Assembly (NCBI GenBank): GCA_000818095.1
Contig: CP009416.1
Span: 1,782,501 to 1,846,500 of the forward strand
From: Jeotgalibacillus malaysiensis
GTDB taxonomy: Bacteria; Bacillota; Bacilli; Bacillales; Jeotgalibacillaceae
DNA: 64,000 nucleotides
Reading direction: 5' to 3'
A program made the position numbers and the translations under genes. The notes below the pieces were generated by a model. That model searched no databases, was not told the DNA's origin, and worked only from the letters and a program-made list of their open reading frames with translations. Shown one piece after another: positions 35,099 through 45,338 of the stretch; within the stretch, counting starts at the first letter, position 1, and each line of letters begins with the position of its first letter.

Positions 35099-35579
35099 TT
35101 CTTATTGCTGCAAATTTGGCAGATGTTTTAGCAAGCTCTCTAAACATTTCATCGAGCTGGATATAAGAAAAGTAAACTGCCGGTCTTTTCATCACGAAAG
35201 AAATTCTCTCATGCGCATTCATAATGCTCACTTCAAGACCGCTTAGATCTTTTTCCCACGTAACGACCGAGACATGTTTTTCATTAGTCCAATATAAAAG
35301 AGTGAAAAAAAGTGAGATCCCCATGATCATATCATCATATGTTTTTTCAGGATGACCCTCAAATAATGGCCTTACTTTTTCTGAAAGCTGCTGCCATTCA
35401 TTCTGAATGGCGCTAATCCTCGCATCAAGATTCTCCCAGGGCTTCTCACCCTCATGAAAGGCATACAAGTCAGCTGCATAATAAGGACTGAAGCCTTTCG
35501 GATCCTGAATGTTTACTTCTATACAATCTGAAGGATAGAAAAGTGGATGTTTATACTGATCGGGCAATGCATATTTCAT
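35079..35579 (-). CDS. ypoC: YpoC family protein of unknown function
   Basis: A 166-residue soluble protein (MKYALPDQYKHPLFYPSD start), with a basic end AAIRKRKRGV whose codons form the ponA terminator arm. By position between ponA and nth it equals B. subtilis YpoC. I see no catalytic motif. It starts one base after the nth stop codon. Confidence 0.78.
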   Translation of the reverse strand: MKYALPDQYKHPLFYPSDCIEVNIQDPKGFSPYYAADLYAFHEGEKPWENLDARISAIQNEWQQLSEKVRPLFEGHPEKTYDDMIMGISLFFTLLYWTNEKHVSVVTWEKDLSGLEVSIMNAHERISFVMKRPAVYFSYIQLDEMFRELAKTSAKFAAIRKRKRGV

Positions 35580-35580
35580 A

Positions 35581-36240
35581 TCAGATCTCCTGCTTCATAG
35601 TCTTTAATCTTTTTTTTCCTTCGCGGCATAAATGCTGTAAAGGACAATGTAGACAATCCGGTTTCTGAGCCTTACAGTGATAACGCCCGAAAAATATCAT
35701 TCTATGATGCGTTACAGACCATTCTTCACGAGGAACTTTTTTCATCAGCGTCTGTTCAACTTCTAGTACTGAATCTTTCCACCTGCAGATCCCAAGCCGT
35801 TTGGCAATCCGCTCAACATGGGTATCAACAGCAATCGCAGGCCAGTCAAAGGCAACTGACATAACAACATTGGCCGTTTTTCTGCCAACACCCGGTAATG
35901 TGGTGAGCTCTTTATGATCTGCAGGAATTTCTCCATTATAATGTTCTATTAATCTTTCACATAAGTTTCGTATATGCTTGGCTTTGTTTCTATATAAGCC
36001 GATCGACCGGATATCATTTTGTAATTCCTCAAGCGTTACATTCAGATAATCTTCAGGTGTTTTATATTTCTTAAAAAGATTAAGAGTTACTTTATTAACC
36101 AGAGCATCCGTACACTGCGCAGATAATAACACGGCAATTGTCAGCTCAAATGCATTATCATGAATTAATTCGCAGTGAGCATCAGGAAACATAGTTTCCA
36201 TCTGATCGAGACATTCTCTGATTTGCGGTTTTGTCAGCAT
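35581..36240 (-). CDS. nth: Endonuclease III
   Basis: A DNA glycosylase/AP lyase that removes oxidised pyrimidines. The 219-residue protein shows the helix-hairpin-helix LPGVGRKTANVV with the catalytic lysine, the following aspartate in VDTHVERIAKRLG, and the four iron-sulfur ligands spaced C-x6-C-x2-C-x5-C in CKAQKPDCLHCPLQHLC. It follows dnaD with a 13-base gap. Confidence 0.97.
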   Translation of the reverse strand: MLTKPQIRECLDQMETMFPDAHCELIHDNAFELTIAVLLSAQCTDALVNKVTLNLFKKYKTPEDYLNVTLEELQNDIRSIGLYRNKAKHIRNLCERLIEHYNGEIPADHKELTTLPGVGRKTANVVMSVAFDWPAIAVDTHVERIAKRLGICRWKDSVLEVEQTLMKKVPREEWSVTHHRMIFFGRYHCKAQKPDCLHCPLQHLCREGKKRLKTMKQEI

Positions 36241-36253
36241 TTAATCACTCCTG

Positions 36254-36934
36254 TTAATTCTCAAGCCAGTTATAAAACGGAGCAGGTTCATGCGGGTTAT
36301 CAGGCTGGCTTTTCGGTTTCCTGAACTGTTCCCCCTGTTTTTTTGCATCCTCAGGAGATTTAATCCCTTTTTTCTTCCATTCGAACAAAATGCGGTCAAT
36401 ATATCTGAAGTTCAGCTTTTCAGAAATAACAGCTTCTCTAAGCGCAGATTTTACAATTTCCGGAGTGTGCTCATCCTGATCGATCCACATGGCAAGCGTT
36501 TCGCACTCAAGTGGCGATAACGGGCGGCCAAATTCCTGCTCAAACATTGAATACAGGTCTGTCTGCATAGCCATCGTCTGTTCTACTGTCTGCTGGAATT
36601 GTTCCTGCCCTGCAACGTTTAAAATACAATTCCACAGGGGTTCTAAAGAATAGTGTTCGGTTTTTATTTCTTCTTCTCCATTATTGATTTCTAGGAGATT
36701 CTTTTTAATTAGCTTTTGAATGATTTTCAGACACTCAGATGATGTTAATGTCATTCTTTCTGCAATCTCATCCGGAGTAGGAAAATGATTGCCTTTATCA
36801 ATAAATGAATGCAGCTGAATGAGCAGCATACTTTCTGTCTCATTCAGATTCAGTTTTTTATAATATTTTAACAGCATAACAGGGATCGTAGTATACCCCT
36901 CTTTAATCCACTTTTGTAATGGAGATTGTGCCAC
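36254..36934 (-). CDS. dnaD: Primosomal protein DnaD
   Basis: A 226-residue replication-initiation protein. The N-terminal winged helix (about 1-100; LLIQLHSFIDKGNHFPTPDEIAERM) mediates oligomerisation. The C-terminal DnaD-like domain (about 125-200; FGRPLSPLECETLAMWIDQ and LNFRYIDRILFEW) contains the YxxxIxxxW-like helix used for DNA binding. The start is GTG with GGAGGGGG upstream. It remodels oriC DNA and loads the helicase with DnaB and DnaI. Confidence 0.96.
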   Translation of the reverse strand: MAQSPLQKWIKEGYTTIPVMLLKYYKKLNLNETESMLLIQLHSFIDKGNHFPTPDEIAERMTLTSSECLKIIQKLIKKNLLEINNGEEEIKTEHYSLEPLWNCILNVAGQEQFQQTVEQTMAMQTDLYSMFEQEFGRPLSPLECETLAMWIDQDEHTPEIVKSALREAVISEKLNFRYIDRILFEWKKKGIKSPEDAKKQGEQFRKPKSQPDNPHEPAPFYNWLEN

Positions 36935-36964
36935 TATGTCCCCCTCCTTTCTATTTCAGCTGAA

Positions 36965-37003
36965 AAATGACCGAAAAAGCATGTTACGCTTATTCGGTCA
37001 TTT
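36965..37003 (-). terminator. Hairpin between asnS and dnaD
   Basis: AAATGACCGAA and TTCGGTCATTT form an 11-bp stem with extra inner pairs (AAGC/GCTT), then a T run on the minus strand. It lies five bases after the asnS stop and would reduce read-through into dnaD. Confidence 0.75.
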
Positions 37004-37007
37004 GTCA

Positions 37008-38300
37008 TTAAGGATATAGTCTGTTTAACAGTCTTGGGAATGGGATTGTTTCTCTGACATGTTCCACACCACTGATCCACGCTACCGTTCTCTCAAGACC
37101 AAGTCCGAAGCCTGAGTGAGGTACTGAACCATATTTTCTGAGTTCCGAGTACCACTGATATGCTTCCGGCTCTAAGTTATGCTCTTTAATCCGCTGTTCA
37201 AGCAATTCAAGGTTATTGATACGTTCAGACCCGCCAATAATCTCTCCGTAACCCTCAGGAGCAATCAGGTCTGCACATAATACAACGTCTTCATTATCTG
37301 CATCTGGCTGCATATAAAATGGCTTGAGGCTTGTCGGGTAGTGTGTGATAAATACCGGCTTATCAAAGCTCTCAGCAATTGCAGTCTCATGAGGAGCTCC
37401 GAGATCGTCACCCCACTGAATATCATCAAACCCTTTTTCATGCAGAAACTTCAGTGCATCATCGTAAGTAATACGTGGGAATGGTGCTTTAATTTTCTCA
37501 AGTACAGACGTGTCTCTACCCAGTCTTGTTAACTCAAGCTGGCAGTTTTCCAGTACTGATTGAACAACGTATGATACATACTGTTCCTGAACTTCAAGGT
37601 TATCATTAAAATCATAAAAGGCCATCTCAGGCTCAATCATCCAGAATTCAATCAGATGGCGGCGCGTTTTTGATTTTTCAGCGCGGAAAGTCGGTCCAAA
37701 AGAAAAAACTTTTCCAAGAGCCATTGCTGCAGCTTCCATATATAGCTGCCCACTTTGAGAAAGATAAGCATCTTCTTCAAAGTACTTTGTATGGAAAAGC
37801 TCAGAAGTTCCTTCAGGTGCACTACCTGTAAGAATTGGCGGATCAACTTTTACAAAACCTTCTTTGTTAAAGAACTCATAAGTTGCACGAATAATTTCAT
37901 TTCTGATTTTCATTACAGCATGCTGACGGTTTGAACGCAGCCATAGATGACGGTGATCCATTAAAAACTCAGTGCCGTGTTCCTTTGGTGTAATTGGATA
38001 ATCTGTAGACTCATGAATAACTGTCAGGTCTTTTACTTCCATTTCATAACCAAAAGGTGATCTCGTATCTTCTTTAATTACACCTGTTACATAAATAGAT
38101 GACTCCTGTGTCAGTGATTTTGCTTTTTGGAAAATTTCTTCTCCAACTTCACTTTTTACTACAACTCCCTGAATAAAACCTGTACCATCACGTAGTTGTA
38201 AAAAAGCGATCTTACCGCTTGAACGTTTATTTGCGAGCCATGCGCCAATCGTCACTTCTTCCCCAACGTGGCTGCCAGCTTGAATAATTGAAGTTTTCAC
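37008..38300 (-). CDS. asnS: Asparaginyl-tRNA synthetase
   Basis: A class IIb synthetase of 430 residues. The N-terminal OB-fold anticodon domain ([24 protein letters not shown]) precedes the catalytic core with motif 2 [25 protein letters not shown] and motif 3 [13 protein letters not shown]. The frame extends to 38342, but GTG 38300 is chosen: GGAGGG lies seven bases before it and the length equals that of B. subtilis AsnS. It follows aspB, which makes the aspartate precursor. Confidence 0.97.
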   Translation of the reverse strand: MKTSIIQAGSHVGEEVTIGAWLANKRSSGKIAFLQLRDGTGFIQGVVVKSEVGEEIFQKAKSLTQESSIYVTGVIKEDTRSPFGYEMEVKDLTVIHESTDYPITPKEHGTEFLMDHRHLWLRSNRQHAVMKIRNEIIRATYEFFNKEGFVKVDPPILTGSAPEGTSELFHTKYFEEDAYLSQSGQLYMEAAAMALGKVFSFGPTFRAEKSKTRRHLIEFWMIEPEMAFYDFNDNLEVQEQYVSYVVQSVLENCQLELTRLGRDTSVLEKIKAPFPRITYDDALKFLHEKGFDDIQWGDDLGAPHETAIAESFDKPVFITHYPTSLKPFYMQPDADNEDVVLCADLIAPEGYGEIIGGSERINNLELLEQRIKEHNLEPEAYQWYSELRKYGSVPHSGFGLGLERTVAWISGVEHVRETIPFPRLLNRLYP

Positions 38301-38377
38301 TTGATTTCCCTCCAGGAACATTAATATCGATTGTTTCATCACTAACGTATTATACCTTTGTTACGTATATGGTTCAA

Positions 38378-39568
38378 TCAGCGTTTTTTATTTTCAACGT
38401 ACTCACTGATTCTTTTCAATGCCGTTTCAAGTGAATTCAGATCAGTTGCATAAGATAAGCGGATATTATCAGGTGATCCGAAACCTGATCCAGGGATAAC
38501 AGCAACATTTGCTTCACTCAATAAATCTTTTGCGAATTCATCCACTGAATCAAAACCACACATTTCAGCTGCTTCTTTTACATTCGGAAACAGATAAAAC
38601 GCACCTTGAGGTTTAATACAGCGGAAACCAGGAATTTGGTTAAGCTGATCAAATACTTTATTCAGGCGACCCTCAAATGCAGATCTCATTTCTTCAACAG
38701 CATCCTGTGGTCCTTCATACGCAGCAAGTGCACCAAATTGAGCAGTAGTTGTCGGATTGGATGTTGAATGGCTTGCCAGGTTTGTCATGGCTTTGATCAG
38801 ATCCTGTCTGCCTGCTGCATAGCCAATTCTCCAGCCAGTCATGGAGTGAGATTTAGATACTCCATTCACAATCATTGTCTGCTCTTTCAATGCAGGAGAA
38901 ATTTCTGCAATTGAAACATGTTTTGTTCCATCATATAAAAGCTTTTCATAAATTTCATCAGAAACAATTAACAGGTCTTTTTCAATACATGCAGCTCCGA
39001 TCGCCTCAAGCTCATCTTTTGTATACACCATACCGGTCGGGTTACTAGGAGAATTTAAGATTACAGCTTTTGTGTTCGGACCTGCGGCTGAAAGAATTTG
39101 TTCAGCAGTTACTTTATACTGATTTTCTTCTTTTCCTTTGACGATCTTAGGTGTTCCTCCCGCAAGCTTAACCTGTTCAGGGTAACTTACCCAGTAAGGT
39201 GTCGGGATAATCACTTCATCCCCATCATTCAAAATAGCCTGGAACAGATTGTAGAGCACATGTTTTGCTCCACTGCCTACAAATACTTCAGAAAGATCAT
39301 ATGTAATATGCTGGTCTCTCTCGAATTTATCTGCAATCGCCTGCTTAAGTGCAACTGTTCCCGCTGCAGGAGTATACTTGGTTTCACCGCTTTTCATAGA
39401 TTGATAAGCTGCTTCTATAATATGGTCAGGTGTATTAAAATCAGGTTCACCAGCACCCAATCCGATTACGTCTTTTCCGGCTGCTTTCAATTCCTTTGCT
39501 TTAGCTGTAATGGCAAGTGTTGTTGAAGGTGTAAGTGATTTAACTCTGTCAGCAAGTAATTCTCTCAT
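38378..39568 (-). CDS. aspB: Aspartate aminotransferase
   Basis: A PLP-dependent class I aminotransferase of 396 residues that interconverts aspartate and oxaloacetate. The Schiff-base lysine is in VNGVSKSHSMTGWRIGY; other marks are GLGAGEPDFNTPDHI and LNSPSNPTGMVY and the C-terminal substrate arginine in NIRLSYA. GGAG precedes the ATG. It lies in the dinG-ypmA-ypmB-aspB-asnS operon. Confidence 0.96.
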   Translation of the reverse strand: MRELLADRVKSLTPSTTLAITAKAKELKAAGKDVIGLGAGEPDFNTPDHIIEAAYQSMKSGETKYTPAAGTVALKQAIADKFERDQHITYDLSEVFVGSGAKHVLYNLFQAILNDGDEVIIPTPYWVSYPEQVKLAGGTPKIVKGKEENQYKVTAEQILSAAGPNTKAVILNSPSNPTGMVYTKDELEAIGAACIEKDLLIVSDEIYEKLLYDGTKHVSIAEISPALKEQTMIVNGVSKSHSMTGWRIGYAAGRQDLIKAMTNLASHSTSNPTTTAQFGALAAYEGPQDAVEEMRSAFEGRLNKVFDQLNQIPGFRCIKPQGAFYLFPNVKEAAEMCGFDSVDEFAKDLLSEANVAVIPGSGFGSPDNIRLSYATDLNSLETALKRISEYVENKKR

Positions 39569-39582
39569 ATTCTTTCCACTCC

Positions 39583-40050
39583 TTATAAGTTACGGATAGT
39601 TCTCCACCAATCTCCACTTTCAAATTTAACATAATAATAGTTCAGCAGTTCATCTTCATCTCTGTATATAACTTCCCAGACAGGACCAACAGATTCCATC
39701 CCTATTTTTGAAGATAAAATCTTTTGAGGTTGATCATCTTCATTCAGCATTTCAATGACCTGCTGCTCCTGAACCCCGCCTTCTACCGGTATAAGAACAG
39801 TATCCAGTTCGTTGTTTTCAGGGTAAAAGTATAATTGTTCTTCCCCATCAATCGTGCCTGTTACAACGTAGTAAGCTTCACTGCCGTGATAGTGATAGCT
39901 GTCTGATATATTCATACCTTCAGCTTCTGCCGCCTCTTCTGCCACTTCAAGTTCACTGTTCACCTGTTGTTTTGCAGTGAAATAAATCAGCACGAAGCAG
40001 ATGATAAATACTAAAACGACAGCAGTTAATAAAAGTATCCATTTTTTCAT
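39583..40050 (-). CDS. ypmB: Membrane-anchored YpmB
   Basis: A 155-residue protein with one N-terminal membrane anchor (KKWILLLTAVVLVFIICFVL) and an extracytoplasmic PepSY-like domain (YYVVTGTIDGEEQLYFYPE). The ATG at 40050 has GTGGGG six bases upstream. The position between ypmA and aspB fits YpmB. Its function is unknown. Confidence 0.85.
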   Translation of the reverse strand: MKKWILLLTAVVLVFIICFVLIYFTAKQQVNSELEVAEEAAEAEGMNISDSYHYHGSEAYYVVTGTIDGEEQLYFYPENNELDTVLIPVEGGVQEQQVIEMLNEDDQPQKILSSKIGMESVGPVWEVIYRDEDELLNYYYVKFESGDWWRTIRNL

Positions 40051-40062
40051 AGCAAACCCCAC

Positions 40063-40233
40063 TTATGTTCTGTATATCGTAAATACAGCCTTTGACTGAT
40101 CATTTTGATCAAGCGCCAGACCAAACATCAGGTCATCCCTTTTCAGTGAACGATTCAATGCATCTACAATTTTATACAGATCTTTTGAATGGTCCACTGT
40201 GACTGTTGAAATGATTTCAATCTTCTCACCCAT
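40063..40233 (-). CDS. ypmA: Small conserved protein YpmA
   Basis: A 56-residue protein starting MGEKIEIISTVTVDHSKDLY. The longer frame to 40323 is rejected because GAAAGAAGTGA lies just before the ATG at 40233 and the family length is about 56. No function is known. It sits between dinG and ypmB as in B. subtilis. Confidence 0.82.
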   Translation of the reverse strand: MGEKIEIISTVTVDHSKDLYKIVDALNRSLKRDDLMFGLALDQNDQSKAVFTIYRT

Positions 40234-40288
40234 CAGATTCACTTCTTTCATCAGATTTATCATAAACAGTATAACAGGTTTATTCCTT

Positions 40289-43051
40289 CTACAACCATTG
40301 TTCAATGTCAAAGATACATTCATCCAGACTTTTTTCTTCTACTGTCATTTTAGGAATCGAATCTGTAAATGCTTTCCCATATGATGCACTGATCAGCCTT
40401 TTATCAAAGACCATAAAGATGCCTCTGTCATTTTCATGTCTGATCAATCTTCCAAAGCCCTGTCTAAACCTTAGAACCGCTTTTGGAAGAGAGACTTCCT
40501 GAAAAGGATTTCTTTTTTCAGCTCTTGCCCTTTCCCATTGCGCCTTTATTAAAGGCTCATCGGGTGGTGAAAAAGGCAGTCTCACCATGACAAGACACGA
40601 TAGATCCTCTCCGGGTATATCAAGGCCTTCCCAGAAGCTGCTTGTCCCGAACAGAACTGCTTTATCGAACTTCCGGAAGTTTTTAGACAGCTTTGTTCTG
40701 CTGCCTGCAGATATTCCCTGTGCGATCAGTACAAAATCCTCCATTTGCTGGCTTTCCTTTATAAGTTCATACGTATTACGCAGCATTTCATGTGATGTAA
40801 AAAGCACCAGCATTCTGCCCTGAGTCGCTTCAGCAATAACCGCTAAATGACCGGTGATCCACTCCACATATTCCTCCGGTGATACTGATTTAATATCAGG
40901 AAGGTCGCTTGGCACCATTAACCTGACATGGTTCTGGTAATCAAAAGGTGATTCATATGCTTTTAAAATCACTTTTTTCTCTTCAAGCCCTGAACTTTTC
41001 AGAAAATGGTCAAATGAACCATTCACTGCAAGTGTCGCACTTACAGCTGCAGCGGGAATGTCATCATTGAAAAAAGCCTCCTGAATTTTTTCACCAAGGA
41101 CAAGCTCATTTGCTACAATTGTCAGACTGCCCGGCACTGATCTTAAATCACCCTCGATCCACGTTATCTGTTGATGCTGGCGCCTGATAAATAGCATTCT
41201 GATAATTTCAATGAGCTGTTCCCACTCCTGAATTAAGGCTCCGGCTTCTTCTACTGAAGCTTTATCATTTGCACTCAGACTGCTTTTCTTTTTACCGATA
41301 TCATCAAGCTGAGTCACTAAGATCTTCAGACACTTTTTCAGTTCAGAAAGGAGCCTCTCAAAGCTGTACGTTACATATTTCCAGTCTTCTTTCCCGGTTT
41401 CCTCAAGCAGGAGCTTTTGTTTTTGCAATCCTCTCTGACGGATCACGTGCAGTTTGAAATATTGACCGAGCTGATTAAATGAAGTGTCCGTTTCAAGGTT
41501 CAACTGCTCAAAATGATCAGGGGTAAATCGACTGCTGTTAATCGCGTGCTTATTCAAAATCTGTTCAAGTTTTTCAGCTAAGCCATCTTCCTGTGCACCG
41601 GTGAGCCTGGTAATTGCAAACTTAATATTCATATAATCGAGCTTAGTCCCCCACTGATTTCTGCACGTATCTTCTAGGTGATGGGCTTCATCAATTAAAA
41701 GGAAATCGTAAGCAGGGAATGAAGGGGTATTTTTGAACTTATCTGCTGCAAGCATTGAATGGTTTGTGATCACAATATCGGCCTGTTCAGCTTTCATAAG
41801 AGAATAGCTGTAGAAATCCCTCTCAGCCCAAGGGTCCTGCTGTTTATCAAGATACCAGCCACTGTGCCTGATTCTGTTCCAGTAGAGAAGGCTTCCGCCT
41901 GAAAGATTTAATTCATCGATATCTCCGGTTTCAGTTTCAGTCAGCCACGTTAGCAGCTGCATCTTTGCAAGTACAGTATCATACTGCCTGTCACGTTCTT
42001 TTAAGGACTGCTCAAATTTGAGCATATGAATATAGTTCGCTCTTCCTTTTAAAACAGTTGTGCTGAATGAATATCCGAGATGCTGATTTATTTTTTCAGC
42101 GGTGAGCATCAGCTGATCCTGCTGCTGCAGCGTCTGGGTTGACATCATTATTTTCTTTCCTTTATTCACCTGAATAATTGCGGGGATCAGGAACCCAAGC
42201 GTTTTTCCAACTCCTGTTCCAGCTTCAATCACAGCATGCTGTCCGCCGTTAAAAGCATCCAGAATATCTGTAATCATATCCAGCTGTGCTTTTCTTTTCT
42301 GATATCCCGGTACGAGCTGACGGATAAACGGTTCAATGTCGAATTCAGTATTTCTTTCCGGCGTTTTAGTAAACAGTTTTCTTTTAACAGCTATACCCCT
42401 GAAAACTTCAAGCTCATCAGGGAGATCAGTAATATTTTCTTTTTTTTCATTTATACACTGCTTAAAAAAGAGATCAAGATCGCTTTTTAAAAATGCTGCC
42501 TGTTCAGCAAGCTGTTCAACTGTAATTAATGGCATAGATAATACTTTTTTATGTAAGCTGATCAATAATTCCGCTGTTGCAAGTGCATCACTATCTGCCT
42601 GATGCGGGCGGTCATGCGCCAGTGACAGGTTATCAGTCAAGTCACCCAGCTTGAAGCTCGCGGCTTCCGGCATAAGTGCTCTCGATAATTCGACAGTATC
42701 CCAAGTGTCATTCAAAAACTCAGCGTATCCTGCCGCTGTTAGTTCACCATTTAAAAAAGGAAGATCAAACTGTACATTATGAGCAACAAAAACAGCCCCG
42801 TACAGCATCTCATGGATACGGGGTGCAATCTTTATGAAGTCCGGTGCGTGTTCAATATCCGAATCGGATATTCCGGTAAGTTCAGTAATAAAAGCAGGAA
42901 TGGGCTGCTTTGGGTTTACAAATGATGAATAAGTTTCTGTAATTTTCATATTTTCAATCAGAACGACCGCAATCTGAATCATGCGGTCGCCCCTTTTATA
43001 TGAATTACCAGTTGTCTCAATATCCACCACTGCAATTTTTTTTGATTTCAT
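40289..43051 (-). CDS. dinG: DinG: exonuclease-helicase-like fusion
   Basis: A protein of about 920 residues. The N-terminal ~160 residues form a DEDD exonuclease (VVDIETTGNSYKRGD; AHNVQFDLPFL; PHQADSDALATAEL). The rest is an XPD/DinG-type motor with EAGTGVGKTLGFLIP, LIDEAHHLEDT and RQGFGRLIRHENDRG. The cysteines of the iron-sulfur cluster are missing in the expected insert, unlike YpvA in this window. Firmicute DinG of this type works as a nuclease rather than a helicase in S. aureus. The ATG 43051 lies just beyond the panD stop, which it overlaps. Confidence 0.93.
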   Translation of the reverse strand: MKSKKIAVVDIETTGNSYKRGDRMIQIAVVLIENMKITETYSSFVNPKQPIPAFITELTGISDSDIEHAPDFIKIAPRIHEMLYGAVFVAHNVQFDLPFLNGELTAAGYAEFLNDTWDTVELSRALMPEAASFKLGDLTDNLSLAHDRPHQADSDALATAELLISLHKKVLSMPLITVEQLAEQAAFLKSDLDLFFKQCINEKKENITDLPDELEVFRGIAVKRKLFTKTPERNTEFDIEPFIRQLVPGYQKRKAQLDMITDILDAFNGGQHAVIEAGTGVGKTLGFLIPAIIQVNKGKKIMMSTQTLQQQDQLMLTAEKINQHLGYSFSTTVLKGRANYIHMLKFEQSLKERDRQYDTVLAKMQLLTWLTETETGDIDELNLSGGSLLYWNRIRHSGWYLDKQQDPWAERDFYSYSLMKAEQADIVITNHSMLAADKFKNTPSFPAYDFLLIDEAHHLEDTCRNQWGTKLDYMNIKFAITRLTGAQEDGLAEKLEQILNKHAINSSRFTPDHFEQLNLETDTSFNQLGQYFKLHVIRQRGLQKQKLLLEETGKEDWKYVTYSFERLLSELKKCLKILVTQLDDIGKKKSSLSANDKASVEEAGALIQEWEQLIEIIRMLFIRRQHQQITWIEGDLRSVPGSLTIVANELVLGEKIQEAFFNDDIPAAAVSATLAVNGSFDHFLKSSGLEEKKVILKAYESPFDYQNHVRLMVPSDLPDIKSVSPEEYVEWITGHLAVIAEATQGRMLVLFTSHEMLRNTYELIKESQQMEDFVLIAQGISAGSRTKLSKNFRKFDKAVLFGTSSFWEGLDIPGEDLSCLVMVRLPFSPPDEPLIKAQWERARAEKRNPFQEVSLPKAVLRFRQGFGRLIRHENDRGIFMVFDKRLISASYGKAFTDSIPKMTVEEKSLDECIFDIEQWL

Positions 43052-43076
43052 ACCTTTCACAGCCTTTATCTGATTT

Positions 43077-43463
43077 CTAGCCCATGATCGTTGCTTCAGG
43101 CTCATGGTGGATCATATCTGTTATCTCGTTATGCTCATTCATAATTGCCACTTTGGGATGATGGTTCTTTGCAGCTTCGTTTTCAACCAGCATATATGAA
43201 ATGACTATAATTACATCGCCTTCCTGAACCAGTCTCGCTGCTGCCCCGTTCACACACATAACGCCGCTGCCACGCTTGCCTTTAATAATATACGTTTCAA
43301 AGCGGGCGCCATTATTATTATTGACAATTTGTACTTTCTCATTTGGATACATGCCTACAGCATCAAGAATATCTTCATCTATTGTGATGCTCCCCACATA
43401 ATTAAGGTTCGCTTCTGTTACTCTTGCTCTATGAATTTTTCCACTCATCATTGTTCTGTACAT
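43077..43463 (-). CDS. panD: Aspartate 1-decarboxylase precursor
   Basis: Makes beta-alanine for pantothenate. The 128-residue proenzyme self-cleaves at Gly24-Ser25 ([11 protein letters not shown]) to create the pyruvoyl cofactor; both residues are present. GGAGG lies just before the ATG. It overlaps panC by 16 bases and is followed by dinG. Confidence 0.97.
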   Translation of the reverse strand: MYRTMMSGKIHRARVTEANLNYVGSITIDEDILDAVGMYPNEKVQIVNNNNGARFETYIIKGKRGSGVMCVNGAAARLVQEGDVIIVISYMLVENEAAKNHHPKVAIMNEHNEITDMIHHEPEATIMG

Positions 43464-44311
43464 ACAGATTCCTCCTCAGTCGTAAATATGATGTTGTCGA
43501 TTAGTCTTGCCCGCTCAAACCTCACCGCAGCAGCTAGTATCAGACGGGTATCTGACTCAGAAGGCACCTTTAGTTCTGGATAGGTGAGGATTTCTATATA
43601 ATCAATCTCTCCGCTGACTGCTGAGAGCTCGTCTTTAACATGTTCAATAGCAGCAACTCTGCCTTTTTCGAGATAAACTGCTGCACCTTTTTGTAACGCC
43701 TGATAAATGACAGGCGCCTCATGTCTTTCATCTTTACTTAAATAAACATTTCTTGAGCTTTTAGCAAGTCCATCATCTTCCCTGATTGTTTTAACTGAAA
43801 TGATTTCAGTCGGAAAATGTAAGCTGCCTGCAAGTCCCTCAACTACTGCCACCTGCTGTGCATCCTTTTGCCCGAAAAAACTTTTGTCAGGATCAATCAG
43901 GTTAAATAAGATTGACAGCACTGTCACAACGCCGTCAAAATGCCCGGGTCTTGATGCACCGCAAAGTACATCTGTACGCTCAACAGCTTTAACCGTCACT
44001 GAAGGATCTGATGGATACAGTTCTTTTACATCAGGATTAAAAAGAATATTTACACCGGATTTTTCAGCAAGCAGTATATCCCTCTTCATATCTCTCGGAT
44101 ATCTGTCAAAATCTTCACCCGGTCCAAATTGCAAAGGATTAACGAATATGCTCATGACAGTAACATCACACTGTTCAACTGACTGTTTCACAAGGGATAA
44201 GTGACCCTCATGTAAAAAACCCATTGTTGGAACAAAGCCGATCGTCTTGCCCTGTCTTTTGACATCTTTTATATATTGCTTTATTTCCCGCACCGTGCTT
44301 AAAATAATCAC
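43448..44311 (-). CDS. panC: Pantothenate synthetase
   Basis: Joins pantoate and beta-alanine with ATP. The 287-residue protein shows the HIGH-like motif in [15 protein letters not shown] and the KSKSS-like loop in [13 protein letters not shown]. The start is GTG at 44311, overlapping the panB stop by four bases (GTGA), with GGAGG inside panB nine bases upstream. Confidence 0.97.
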   Translation of the reverse strand: MIILSTVREIKQYIKDVKRQGKTIGFVPTMGFLHEGHLSLVKQSVEQCDVTVMSIFVNPLQFGPGEDFDRYPRDMKRDILLAEKSGVNILFNPDVKELYPSDPSVTVKAVERTDVLCGASRPGHFDGVVTVLSILFNLIDPDKSFFGQKDAQQVAVVEGLAGSLHFPTEIISVKTIREDDGLAKSSRNVYLSKDERHEAPVIYQALQKGAAVYLEKGRVAAIEHVKDELSAVSGEIDYIEILTYPELKVPSESDTRLILAAAVRFERARLIDNIIFTTEEESVCTEQ

Positions 44312-45147
44312 GACTTTGTGCCTCCGTAAAGTGAAATTCTTTCTTCTTCTTTCAGGTTAAAAGAATGTGCTTCAGTAGGAAATGCTTCTGCTTTTACTTC
44401 TTTATTATATTGTCTGATTGCACCGGCTATATCCGGATACACTTCAGTGTATTTTTTAACAAACTTCGGAACTCGGTGATCCCCGAAACCGACTAGGTCA
44501 TGAAATACTAGAACCTGACCATCTGCCTGAACACCCGCTCCAATTCCGATTGTCGGAATATCACATTCAGCTGACACTTTCTCGGTAATCTGCTGTGGAA
44601 TACACTCCAGGACAACTGAAAATGCGCCGACTTTTTCACAGGCTTTAGCATCGCTGATCAGCTGTCTTGCCTGATCGGCTGTTTTAGCCTGCACTTTAAA
44701 ACCACCAAGAACGCCTGCACTTTGAGGAGTTAAGCCGAGATGTGCCATAACAGGAATCCCGCTTTCAATCAGTGCTTCAATCATAGGCAGTACATTTCCG
44801 GCGCCTTCTACCTTTACTGCATCTGCACCTGACTCCTGCATGATACGGGCAGCAGATTTTAATGTTTCTTCACGAGAAAGATGATAGGTCATAAATGGCA
44901 TATCCACTACAATAAAAGTGTTTTTAGCTCCTCTTCTCACTGCTTTAGCATGATGGATCATATCATCTATCGTAACCGGCACTGTTGAATTATATCCAAG
45001 GACGACCATACCAAGCGAATCGCCTACAAGAATCATATCAGTCACAGCTTCTTCTGCTGCTTTTGCAGAAGGGTAATCGTAAGCTGTGACCATTGTTATT
45101 TTTTCACCGTTTTGTTTCATCTTTAAAAAATCAGCAGTTGTTTTCAT
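44308..45147 (-). CDS. panB: 3-methyl-2-oxobutanoate hydroxymethyltransferase
   Basis: The first pantothenate enzyme, which makes ketopantoate from alpha-ketoisovalerate and methylene-THF. The 279-residue protein has [31 protein letters not shown] (metal-binding Asp) and [10 protein letters not shown]. It is first in panB-panC-panD and is preceded by a structured leader with a terminator, likely regulating the operon. Confidence 0.97.
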   Translation of the reverse strand: MKTTADFLKMKQNGEKITMVTAYDYPSAKAAEEAVTDMILVGDSLGMVVLGYNSTVPVTIDDMIHHAKAVRRGAKNTFIVVDMPFMTYHLSREETLKSAARIMQESGADAVKVEGAGNVLPMIEALIESGIPVMAHLGLTPQSAGVLGGFKVQAKTADQARQLISDAKACEKVGAFSVVLECIPQQITEKVSAECDIPTIGIGAGVQADGQVLVFHDLVGFGDHRVPKFVKKYTEVYPDIAGAIRQYNKEVKAEAFPTEAHSFNLKEEERISLYGGTKS

Positions 45148-45323
45148 ATTTTCTCCTCCTTTATTTCAGAGGGAAACGAAATGGCTGCAGACATAAATAA
45201 AACCTTCTGAATAGACAGAAGGATGCCGCAGTTTATTCCGGTCCTCTGTCCCTGTCACATAATGGATCAAGGCAGATCAAGTTGGTTTGGTTGTAAAAGG
45301 TGCAGTTCACTAAGATACTGCCC
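45148..45323 (-). ncRNA. panB leader, candidate pan RNA motif with transcription attenuator
   Basis: Read on the minus strand, the leader begins with hairpin 1 (GGGCAGT with ACTGCACC, bulged A at 45301; 45299-45323). Hairpin 2 follows (CTGCC with GGGACAG, bulged A; 45246-45275). GACAGAGG (45250-45243) can then pair with CCTTCTGTC (45222-45214) as an antiterminator. The competing terminator is CCTTCTG with CAGAAGG and a TTTTATTT tail (45222-45196). Two tandem stems with bulged adenines in front of panBCD is the description of the pan motif known from Firmicutes. The match is by eye, not by covariance model. Confidence 0.6.
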
Positions 45324-45329
45324 ACACAC

Positions 45330-45338
45330 AGTATAACA
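45330..45338 (-). promoter_or_regulatory. Extended -10 promoter of the pan operon
   Basis: TGTTATACT on the minus strand (45338-45330) is a near-perfect -10 with TG extension. The predicted start near 45323 coincides with the first base of leader hairpin 1. No good -35 is seen. Confidence 0.5.

Noticed and set aside
38301-40062. Possible T-box leader before aspB-asnS
   Set aside because: The gaps are too short and no T-box sequence (TGGNACCGCG-like) is present.
43800-44204. A 134-codon plus-strand frame opposite panC
   Set aside because: It is a shadow of panC codon usage; panC is certain and the frame lacks a start signal.
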